The translations under genes and the position numbers were made by a program. A stretch of DNA of 64,000 nucleotides, from the NCBI GenBank assembly GCA_018136815.1, contig CM030937.1, forward strand, positions 5,880,526 to 5,944,525, read 5' to 3'. Below the pieces are notes generated by a model. That model was not told the origin of the DNA. It searched no databases and was given only the letters and a program-made list of their open reading frames with translations. Source of the stretch: Isochrysis galbana. Lineage: Eukaryota > Haptophyta > Isochrysidales > Isochrysidaceae. Of the stretch, positions 39,938 through 49,347 are shown one piece after another; position 1 is the first letter of the stretch, and every line of letters starts with the position of its first letter.

Positions 39938-42627
39938 TCAGGATGGAATCATCGGCATTGGGAGAAATAGGGGCAATCGGCGAGGAGGCAGGAGAAAGAG
40001 GGGGATGGAGGTGGCAGGGCTTGTCTGGAACTTGGGGAATCTTGGGGTACCGGTTGGAGGCCGTAGAAGTACTCGGCCGTAGCGTAATACGATCTTTTGG
40101 TGGGTGGCGTTCAGGCCCACTACCCTGGACTGGTAGCGGGGTAACAGCGCGGACGTGGGCCCCGCCGGCGACCTACTGGGCCGGACGGAGAACAACCATC
40201 GTGCGGAGGCGGCGGTGGACTTCTGGGTCGTTACCACACTCGCCACTGCCGCCTTCGCAGAGAAAACGAATGTATGGTTGGCAAACGACGGGGTTATGAG
40301 CTCCGTCGCCCGTGCGTACTTCCACAAGTCTGCCTCGGGCGTACCAGATGGAGCCCGGGGACGAAAGGCGCAGTACGCGCAGCCGTTGGCGTCGGTCCAC
40401 TCCTTGACGTCGCGGTCTAAGTCGTCGAGACGCGGCGCCGTCATGGTGGCATCCGAGGGACGGCAGCGCGTGAGCGCAGCGCGAAGGGCCGGGTGACCCG
40501 CGTAACGAGAGATTTGCCAGAAGCGGGCTCGCGCTCGAGACCAGCTACCTGGATCCCATTCCGAGAGGCCCGAATCGGCCGGAAGCCCAAGGCCGTTCGG
40601 AGGGGGATCACATTGGCGACGGGAAGACGTGCTTTTGCCGAGGGGACGGTCAAGAAGTGCGTCCGGTAACGGAGACGATGCGGGGTAATTCGTAGGCGGA
40701 GGCGGAGCCCGACGATTGTCAGCGCCAGTCGCCTTGCGGTTCGAGTTGTTGTTTTGCGATTTTAATGCCTCGGTCACCGCCGCTTGGACGGCGGCGACCA
40801 TCGAAGCCGTAGTGTCCGCGGGGTTGGAGGCAGTCTTAGCAACCTTGGCGGTCTTGGTGGACTTGGAAGTAGTCGCCGGCGGCGTCACGGCGGCGACCGT
40901 GACCGACGCTTGTTGGCCAGCGCGGGCTTGTTCGTACGGGCTCAGGTAGCGCTGGCAGAGGTTGACGCACGAAAGGGCCGAACGAGGGAGCTCGTGGTTC
41001 TCGACGCGGAAGCGAGTCTTCGCAAGACACTCGCCGAACTTGGTCGCGTTATCCACGCCGCGAGCCGCGTCGACCTTGTCGTTCCGAATGATGGACTCGA
41101 ATCGTTGATTGATATCGTGCGACATGTTTGGGTGGTCCCAGACCGTCGTGGCATCCACCTTCGCGTCACCCATCTTGCGGACGTACGCGCGCACCAAATT
41201 CTTGGATAACTCTAAGAGATCGGAGCCGGCTTCACGGGCTACGAGGCGGTCCCACTCCATGGAGCGGAGTCTTTGGCGAAGCCGGGCACGTTGGCCGCGA
41301 AGGTGGCGTCGCACTTGCGGAGAAGCACGTCGCAGGCCAGCGCGGGATTGAGAGAGAGAACCGGATCTTCGGCGAGATCGAGGAGGAAGGCGTAAATCCT
41401 TTGGTTGCCGGTGGTGCACAAGTTGGCGGCCGCTAGCAAGGATGTAAAGATTTCACGGTGGTCGCAGCCGAGCGAGAGGGCGCGCTCGAGTGGCTTGATG
41501 AAGGACAGACGAAAATCATTCCAGGAGGTGGCCGCTGTCTGGACGTTGTCCGAGGCCAGGCCCTTGGGGAACTTGATCTCGGAAAGCTCTTTGCCCATTC
41601 GGACTTGGTGATGGAGGGTGCGGTCGAGGAAGAAGCGGCTCCGAGCCCACTTGGTCACGTGCTCCTTCTCGAAAAACACACGGTAGTGCCAAACATTGCC
41701 GGCCCGAGAGAGGCCGCCGTTGAGAATGGCGTGGATTAGCTCGAAATCGTCGGAGTTCTTGTAGAGAGAAGCTACCTCATAGGGGGACATGTTAAACAGT
41801 TGGTCCCATGAGGCTAGGATGACCTCTCGCTCAGAAACATCCCCGGCGAGGCTTGGATCGACGGATGCCGCCGAGTCGCCGGATTTGGAAGCGAGCGGAG
41901 GCCCGCGACGGTGGGTGGAGGTTGGGGATCAGAAACAGGCTTGACAGACGGACAGGAACGGGTGTATTGGTACGGGATCGGAAATCGGATTTGGCGAACG
42001 GAGAACGGCGCGGCGGGCAAAGGTTGAGAAGGGAACTTGCCGAGGCAGGGGGAGCACCGATGGAGTTGTCTCCTTCTTCCACAAGCGGTGGCGAAGTTTC
42101 GACTCGAGACGAAGTCGTAGTGCCCGCTGGCCCTGTAGAATGTGAGTATCGTGTTGAAGGTAGACCCCACCTCTCGCTGGAAATTCTTCGGGCTGGGCGG
42201 CTTGGAGGGTAGAGGACTCGAGGCGGTCGACAGCGCCGCGGAGAGCCTCGATCTGGACTTGTTGGTCCATGATTTGGGCGGCGCCGACGGTGGCGGTCGG
42301 AGGTGGAACGACGTTACGTTTGGGGTACGAATACGTCGACGGGGGTGGAACAAACTCTTCATATGGTGGGGGCTCGAAAGGAGGGAGGGACCGGACGGAA
42401 CCCACATCATCTTCAGCACCAACCACAGAGGGATTGAGAGAGGAAGGAACACTTGGCAAAGGATCAGCGAAAGAAAGGAGAGGAAAGGCCACCGGTGGAG
42501 CAACGGACGAGGCTAGAGGACCCATTCCAGCTCCAGTTGACGGGGTGTGAGTAGAGGCCCGCGGAGGCGGCGGAACTTCGACCGTCGGCGCGGAGAGGCG
42601 AGAGGGGGGGAGAACTGGCTCGGAAGG
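39938..42627 (-). pseudogene. gag: chromovirus gag region, interrupted by single-base frame changes
   Basis: Minus-strand coding blocks follow one another in different frames. The first, from the gap to about 42180, is Pro-rich and ends in a heptad-like helix (IMDQQVQIEALRGAVDRLES). A weaker region at 42180-41930 needs two further shifts. The next, 41925-41260, contains VSEREVILASWDQLFNMSPY and a helical capsid-like domain. The last, 41265-39938, contains NLVRAYVRKMGDAKVDATTV, an Ala/Thr/Lys linker and a CAYC pair that may be a reduced zinc knuckle. The frame change near 41260 and the one into the methyltransferase ORF are both -1. The true start is in or beyond the gap. The breaks could be decay, assembly errors, or programmed shifts; host genes in this window show no such breaks. 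Confidence 0.65.
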
Positions 42628-42727
42628 NNNNNNNNNNNNNNNNNNNNNNNNNNNNNNNNNNNNNNNNNNNNNNNNNNNNNNNNNNNNNNNNNNNNNNNNN
42701 NNNNNNNNNNNNNNNNNNNNNNNNNNN
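42628..42727. other. assembly gap (100 N) at the 5' side of the chromovirus
   Basis: One hundred N in the open gag leader frame; the 5' LTR is presumably hidden here. Confidence 1.
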
Positions 42728-43060
42728 CGTCCGTGCGTGTCCGTGTGTTGTTGCCTTGCAGCTCATGGCCCTGCACCATCCCACCTCTCACAGGCTTCCG
42801 TGTGTCGTTGCGTTACAACTCCGCGTGATCGAACGAGCGGAGCGCCGGTAGTTTTGCAGCCCTGCCGCCCTGGCGCTTAACTGCCGCTGCTGCGGAGGCA
42901 AGGACACACAGGCAGGGGCCGTGGAGGGGCTTCTACTTTGTGTGCACGCCTCCACCGTCGTGGCAGTAGTAGCAGCAGTGCGTAGCGGGAGTCGTGCACT
43001 GCCTGCGCATCCGCAAGATGAGTCGTCGCATCTCGTGTGGCGCTCACGTCTCTTAGATGG
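42728..43060. other. no gene recognised
   Basis: No LTR sequence is visible on this side of the gap and no gene is seen. Confidence 0.5.
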
Positions 43061-43067
43061 TAGCGGC

Positions 43068-43585
43068 ACACCATGTAGATGTAGACATCTCCAAGAAAGG
43101 GAACACCAATCTGTAGATCCTATCATCCCAAAGATGGCTCGGGCTCATCATCAGGATGCGTTCCATCCGAGAGATGCCACTTGCCCTTCTATCGAGATGT
43201 GCGCGTCCTTGATATGGCTTAGTTACATTTCAAATGTGATTGCATGGAAGAGATGCTGCACGCCCATTTCTTGAAATGCGCCCATCTCGAAGGTGGCTGG
43301 GGCACATCTTGCGGACAAGGCTCTCTCAACAATGCTAAAAGCCAATCTATTAGATGCGCACGTCTCTTAGATCCAAAGTAAACATCTTGCGCACAAACGC
43401 ACCTCGAAGATGGAGCTCAGCCATCTGTAAAGATGCTCCATCTTTGGAGATGGCACGTGAGAATTTGAGATGCAGCGCATCTCAAAGATGGCTCGTGTCA
43501 TATAAAGAACATTAACATTCGCAGATGGACTTTTCACATCCCGAGATGGACCCATCCTCTTAGATAGGGGGGGTCCATCTTGAGA
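43068..43585. repeat. array of short CATCT...AGATG palindromes
   Basis: At least ten small inverted repeats follow each other every 20-60 bp. Examples are AGATGTAGACATCT (43076), ACATTTCAAATGT, CATTTCTTGAAATG (43265), CCATCTTTGGAGATGG (43440), TTTGAGATGC/GCATCTCAAA with a 3-bp centre (about 43466-43488), and GTCCATCTTGAGATGGAC (43568-43585). Arms vary but mostly contain CATCT. No open frame follows the pattern. Confidence 0.8.
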
Positions 43586-43709
43586 TGGACTTTCCCGTCC
43601 CCTAACATATATAAGTATCTAGGGTGCACACCACGCAAAACCACCCGTGACACCCCCTCCTCCTAAGCGGAGTACGTGGTATGACGTATGACGCTTACAA
43701 ACAAACAAA

Positions 43710-44473
43710 AAAAACCTTCTAATATTCTTACCGCACTCGCGGCGAATGGAACCACTACCTACTACACGTAGCACGTAGCATACTTTCTACACCCCCACTC
43801 CCCGGGCCCTTCTCCCCCCGCCATAAGGCGGCTCCCCCCGTGCACTACTAGGGGGATAGGGGTGAAGGGCTTAGATATGGTCCGGTGGCCCGCGCCCCCC
43901 CCCGGTGATCTTTCCTCCCCTTCCTCCTGTGTCTCCGAGTGGGCGGCCGACTCTGTCCCGACTTATCCTGTAAACAGGTGCGGGACTTACCAATTTTCCG
44001 GTGAGCGGAGCTCTCGCTCCGCCCCCCCCTTCTCCGCGCTCTCTCTCCCCTCTCCTGCGGCACGCGCGATGGCGCGCTTGCGGCAGGCCTGCAGCTGCCC
44101 TCTGGCGGCCCCTGGAGGCTCCTGGAGGCCAGCTCAGGGGGCAGAGGAGGCTAGGGCTGGGCCCTGGCCTCCCCTGCCTCTCCCTCGCTGGCGCTCCTGG
44201 GCCTCTGGGGCCCCCACTCTGCACCTGTCTGCCTGTCGACCAGGGGGGGAGGGGGGGTTGGAGCGATGGGCTGGCCACGGCAGGCCAGGACGCGCGAGGC
44301 AGGCGTGCCTGCCAGGGAGAGAGTGGGTCAGCAGGGCAGTGGCCTCCTGGCAAGCCATCAGGCGTGCCAGGAGGATGAGTGGTTCCTCCCCCATGCCCCC
44401 ATGGCAGGGGAGGAGTGGAGAGAGGGGGGGGGCTCGTGCCCCCCCATGGGGCAACCAAGTATAAACTTAGTTG
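43710..44473 (-). mobile_element. non-autonomous element with 16-bp target duplication (copy C)
   Basis: Minus-strand element beginning at 44473 with CAACTAAGTTTATACTTGG and ending near TATTAGAAGGTTTTT at 43710; 764 bp. Flanked by the direct repeat CTTACAAACAAACAAA at 43694-43709 and 44474-44489, a perfect 16-bp duplication. The body is GC-rich with CTGGAGGC words and carries no credible ORF. The long target duplication and absence of inverted ends favour a non-LTR (SINE-like) mechanism. Confidence 0.88.
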
Positions 44474-44489
44474 CTTACAAACAAACAAA

Positions 44490-45259
44490 CCAAATGAATC
44501 ATAAATCCACTCCCACACTCCCACGCAGATGAGTGCTTGCGTCGAACATGTCGGCCAAGAGCCAAGAGGGCTATAAGAGAGAGCCACAGGGCTAAAAGGA
44601 GCCAGAGGGCCGGAGAGCCAGAGAGCCAGAGAGCGCATGCAACACGTCGCGAGAGAGATGCGATGGGAGGAGAGAGATGAGAGAGACAGGAGGAGGGGGA
44701 GAGAGGGTGTGACAAGTGAGATGAGAATGAGGTGGTTGTGTTGGTGGATGTGTGAGCTGGTTGTGGCTATGCTGAGGCTTGGACAGTGTGATGTGTGGAT
44801 GGAGAGGGAGAGCGCGACGGTGGAGAGGAGGCGCATTGACAAGTCCTGTTACATGGCGTGAGAGCGGGATCGGGGGACATGACAGCGAGCACAACGGGGT
44901 AGAGCACACCAGAGACGAGCACGAAGGGCCCTATGCCTGCTCCTACTAGAGTACGTACTCGACTACTGAAAAATTAACGAGGGCGACCTGCGTCGGCCAC
45001 TGGGCAGAGGGTGATTGGGAAATCCGCGGAAGATTGGGTGATTCCATCGTCCGTTGCATCTTGTCCCCTCGCACGGGCCTGCAACGCCGCTTCCCCCCCC
45101 GGCCCCCCCCGCCGCCGCGCCGCGGCGCGAGCGCGGCCGTGTCCGGCTCGGCTCCTCCTCGTCGCAGAGAGGGGGGGGCCTGCCTTTGCTCCTTGTCTTC
45201 TGCCCGAGTAAGAAGGGGAGGGGGAGACGAGCGCCTCGCCGGCCGCTCAGCAGGATGTG
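44490..45259. other. no gene recognised
   Basis: GAGAGCCA and GAGAGAG repeats at 44570-44720; upstream region of the MYB gene at the right. Confidence 0.45.
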
Positions 45260-45960
45260 CTTCCCATCTTCCCGCCCCCCCCCCTCCCGCGTGACGGCTC
45301 CGAGATCGAGATCGAGATGCGTGGGCGAGGGTGCGACGCCGCCGCGCGCGGGGGGGGGGACGGCGAGGGGGGGAGAGAGAGAGGGGACGCCGTCCACCCC
45401 GACTGGACCGCCGGAAGAACCGATGGGGGGGGGGGGGGGGGGGCGCCCACCCCCCCCCCCCTCGCCCGCGCGCGCCCCCCCCACCCTCCCCCTCTTCGAC
45501 CTCCTTCTCGCGGCCGCGGAGTCCTCGTCGTGCGAGAAGAAAAACGCTCCCGTGCGAGAGGAAAGTCGCGTGACGCGCCAGGCCGCCCCTCGCTCCCCCT
45601 CGCCTCCCCCCCCCCCGTTTCCCTCCTCGTGCAGAGAGCGAGCGAGCGGGAGCGAGCGAGAGGGAGGGAGAGAGAGCGAGAGGGAGGGAGAGAGAGAGAG
45701 AGAGAGAGGGAGAGGGAAGCAAGCAAGACCAAGTCGCGAGTACCAACGGCAGAAAAAACGTCCCTTCCCTTCCCCATCCCCCCCCACCACCGGCCGCCCT
45801 CCCCCCCCCCCCCCCCCGCCCGCCCGCTCCCCCTCCCCCCCCCCCCCTCCCCCCCCCCCCCTCCCTCGGCCGCCGCTCACCGGTGGAGGCTCCCTCGCCG
45901 CTCCCCCCACCCCACTCTTCCTCTCTCTCCCATCTCCTCGCCGACCGCCTCCGCTCGACG
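45260..45960. repeat. C-rich and GA-rich low-complexity tract upstream of MYB gene
   Basis: Mixed polypyrimidine, poly(G) and GAGAGGGAG blocks. Several very long frames cross it in all directions but they are driven by composition. Confidence 0.8.
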
Positions 45961-45985
45961 CTCGCGCCGCACACAGCACTCGGCC

Positions 45986-47544
45986 ATGGACATGCTCGCG
46001 CACGCCTCCGTCGTACTCATGCAGCAGGACGAGGACGCTGCTGCCATCCTGCACAACCTGCAGACACGGTGCCCCTCGCCTCTGCCGCTCATCACACCCT
46101 GCAAACAAGGCACCCTGGCGCCAGGTGAGCGGCCAGCATGCGCAGCGAGGGAGAGCGCTGCTCCCTCGTACCTGCCACCCGCAACGCGCGTCGACGCGAC
46201 TCGGCACCCGCCTCAGCTAGCGTGATTCCTGGCTGCTTTTGGGGGTTTGTGACAGCCGCAGACCAGCTCCGCTGTCCAGACTGCGCTGGCGCAGGGCGAG
46301 CTGCAGAGGCTACCCCGCACCGGCACATCGGTCTCCCGCTTGGCACCTCGACCATGCCGAAGTCTCACGAATGGCCAAGCGCCCCAGGCCTGTCGTTTCT
46401 CGCCAACAGGCAGTTGGAATGATGGTTGTCCTCCGCGCTGATTGTGCATCAGGTGGTGTGATCGCCCCGTCCAACGTCAACGTCGCCACGGCCTGGAATC
46501 GGTCCGATGACGATCGCCTCAAGCGACTGGCGGCGTGCCTTCCGCCCGCCCTCTCTGGAATTGACCTTGAGAGCATGGGGGAGACGTCCGATCCGGCCTC
46601 GCCAAAGGCACAAGGGGACAACACCTCATGGGAGAAGGAGCATGGGAAGGAGCATGCCATCTCGAGCTGGGCAGATGTCGCCAAGGCGTTCGAGGGCCGC
46701 AATGAGGTGCAGTGCATCCAGCGCTGGCAGAAGCTGACGCACCCTGACTGTGTCAAGGGGCCATGGTGAGTGCTGTGCCTTCGCCTGGCATGTCCACGCA
46801 GACGACCTTCTGCACTCGAAGCATCACACGCGCAACCTCCTTGCGTTCAGGTCTGCCACCGAGGACGCCCAGCTCACCGAGCTAGTCAAACGTTTCGGCG
46901 GCAAGCAGTGGGCGCGCATTGCCTCCATGCTGCCCGGTCGGACGGGCAAGCAGTGTCGGGAGCGCTGGTGCAATAATCTGGACCCCACGCTCAAGAAGGG
47001 TGCATGGACACCGGAGGAGGACGCCATCATCCTCCAAATGCATGCTGCTCTCGGCACGCGCTGGGCCGAGATCGCCAAGTCCCTCCCCGGGCGCTCAGAC
47101 AATTCAGTGAAGAACCGCTGGTACTCTACATGCAGTCGCATCCTGAGGCAGCAGCAGGAGCAAGCCGCCGCCGCCAAGGCGGCGCTGTCCAACTTCCCGA
47201 ACCTCAATGGCCACGGCTTACGCCATGCCCCACCTCCTCTTGATCTCCGGCTCACATCCTACTGCTCCCGACCCACGACGCCCAAGCCTGCACAGGGCTC
47301 GACTGGCCCGCGCAGCGCTCCCGGCACCCACCGGAAGCGCGCGGCTGGAGGCGCAGCCCCGCTCAACACGCCCTCTCCCAAACGCGCCAAGGCCACCATG
47401 CCACCTGCCAATGACCGGTGGACAAAGCTGCTGGCAAATGCTCATGCGGACACATCGTACGAACACGACGGCGCCGTTTGGTACGGTGGGGCTCGCGGCG
47501 TCGTGGACGCTGTGCCTCCACTCATGTGCGCCGAGCAGCTTTAG
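45986..47544 (+). CDS. R1R2R3 (three-repeat) MYB transcription factor, three exons
   Basis: Joining 45986-46124, 46453-46765 and 46851-47544 (both introns GT-AG, frame kept) gives 381 aa. R2 has Trp at 151, 171 and 190 (WSATEDAQL, KQWARIA, CRERWCNNLDP) and R3 at 203, 222 and 241 (GAWTPEEDA, TRWAEIA, VKNRWYSTCSRIL), the classic spacing. R1 has Trp 61, 119 and 138, with about 38 extra residues (acidic, Ser/Pro) between the first and second Trp. The N-terminal exon adds a short acidic segment, and the tail (about residues 250-381) is Pro/Ala-rich with a basic patch KRAKAT. Three-repeat MYBs act in the nucleus, often on cell-cycle promoters. The start ATG lies just behind the C-rich tract. Confidence 0.92.
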
Positions 47545-48849
47545 ACTACGTACACACTTGACGCGAACCTCGATGACGTGGACCTCTTGTCCTGATCGCG
47601 AGACCGAAACCTCGCAATTGCTTGGCCCGCCAACACTGTGACAACTTGATCGGGTCATGCGAACGCCGTGGGTGGCATGCGCTCTCATGAACGCTGAGAG
47701 CGCCACATCAATCGAGGCATACATGTTGTCCACGGACCTCTGACGTTCGTTTACATTTTTCAATTAGATCGAACCTGGGCTATCTACGTCAGGCCCATGC
47801 CGTCTATGCAACATCGCGCTGCATGAGTGACGCAGTTATTTTCGACGTGTGTGCCTATGACTACTAGTGTTGGCTGCCCACAAAGCAGAACAATACTAGC
47901 GCGGGTGCACGAGACGAGGCTGGAGCAATTACGTGCTGGCCTACATGCTGGTGTCCATTCGTCTTGCCGGCCTGCCGACTCCATGGCGGACCCCGAGGCT
48001 ATGCGCCCACGATATTATGTGCTTTGGGATTTTGAGGTATGATGAGGGAGTGAATGAGGGAGGCAAGGAGAGGCAGCAAGGCGAGGAGTGGTGCGAGCAG
48101 CAGCCTTCGGCAGCACGCAAGTGGCACTCGGTCGCTGCCAGATGTTGTGTATGTGCACATGATGCCCATGCACACATGACCACCACGCCCTAGGGTGTCC
48201 ATGCGTTTGTTCCGGGCTTGGAGCTACGGCGTCCCAACAGTAGTCGAGTTGTGATAGTAGTCGAGTTGTGGCCCGGAGCCTCACCGGCCGTCGTTGGGAC
48301 TGCCTTTGCGTAAATACACAAGAAATATCGACTATTGCCGGGAATACAGTCCTCTAATCCTCTCCCCACCGAATCTACAAGCTGTAGCGCACTTGCACGA
48401 GTGCGTGCACGCACCGTACGCCGAGCTCGAGGGCTCGCCTTGGGCCCGCGACGACGATTATCAGAATCTAGATATCGCTCTAGCACCATTGTGGGGTTGA
48501 GGTTGGTGACACATTGGTGATGGAGCTCATGACTCATGTGGTGGATCGTGAGGAGCTGTGGCTGTGGTGCGGCTGGGTGTGAGGTGTGAGTGGAGGATGA
48601 ACTGTAGCATGAGATGTATGGCCCAATTGGAGCATGGGGGGTGAACAATGGGGAGCCGAGGAAGCGCGCGGGGACGGGGCCGAAAACATGGGCGCGCTCT
48701 CAGCCATCACGGGGCACAGCAGCACGAGAACGGGGGAACGGGACGGGCAGGACGGACAAGGGGGCACAGAGGGCGCTCGAGCGATGAGGGTGCAACCTCA
48801 GGTTTGGTTGTTTTTTTCGCAAGTGCCCCCCATGTGAAGCCGGTATAAG
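47545..48849. other. no gene recognised
   Basis: 3' flank of the MYB gene and intergenic DNA. Short frames only. Confidence 0.45.
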
Positions 48850-49347
48850 TTCTACTTAAAGGACCCCCTTATTAAAGTACAAACGTGCAGGTACGACCCA
48901 ATGGTCGGGCGCAACGGCGGAGTGCAGCTGCTTCACCTGCACCGGATGCGCAGATTGCGACCTTCAAAAACAGGATGATTCTGGTTTTCGACAAGAATGC
49001 TGATGTGCGCAGTGGTAAAAGGGAACTTCGAGTTGCACCCTCTGATAGCGCGGAGCGTAGTCAGGACACAGAGGGAAAAACGTCACGCGCGGGGTGGGAG
49101 GGAATCGCGCGGGAAAGAAATAGACAAAAGGGGGCCGGAAACTCAAGGAAGCACTCGGGGAGAGACGGGAGGGGAGATAGGGGGAGAGGGCTTCCGCGGG
49201 GGAGCCGGGGAGAGGAGAGGAGAGGGGGGGCGGACCGATACGGGACGATACGGGGAAGAAGGGAACTGGGGCGCGGCGACGGAGAGGGAGTCGCGCGGGA
49301 AGACCTAAAAACGGAACGTACGTCAAACTATTGTTATAGTTCGAGCG
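48850..49347 (+). promoter_or_regulatory. probable LINE 5' leader
   Basis: GA-rich DNA upstream of the LINE ORF1 start, ending in a hairpin-capable stretch (AAACTATTGTTATAGTT, about 49324-49340) at the position where other LINE copies carry CAACTAAGTTTATACTTAG. The 5' limit of the element is not defined. Confidence 0.4.

Larger units (their letters stand above)
31940..42627 (-). mobile_element. Ty3/gypsy chromovirus with an extra DNA methyltransferase-like domain
   Basis: Minus-strand order is gap, gag (fragmented), S/P/E-rich ORF with C-terminal methyltransferase-like domain, pol with PR-RT-RH-IN-chromodomain, and LTR. The 3' LTR is the partial copy at 31940-32109; the 5' LTR is not visible because the N gap at 42628 interrupts gag or its leader. 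Pol is a single 5.3-kb open frame with all catalytic motifs, so the copy is young. The successive coding blocks (gag part 2, gag part 3, methyltransferase ORF, pol) each lie in the -1 frame relative to the one before. Related DNA in the window: the two-LTR derivative at 21032 and the pol relic at 4499. Confidence 0.93.

Noticed and set aside
43862-44464. A 200-aa protein within the short mobile element
   Set aside because: Frames differ between the three copies and the sequence is GC low complexity; the element appears non-coding.
44946-46225. 300-400 aa frames on both strands across the C-rich region before the MYB gene
   Set aside because: Low complexity; only the final 45 residues on the plus strand match the real first MYB exon.
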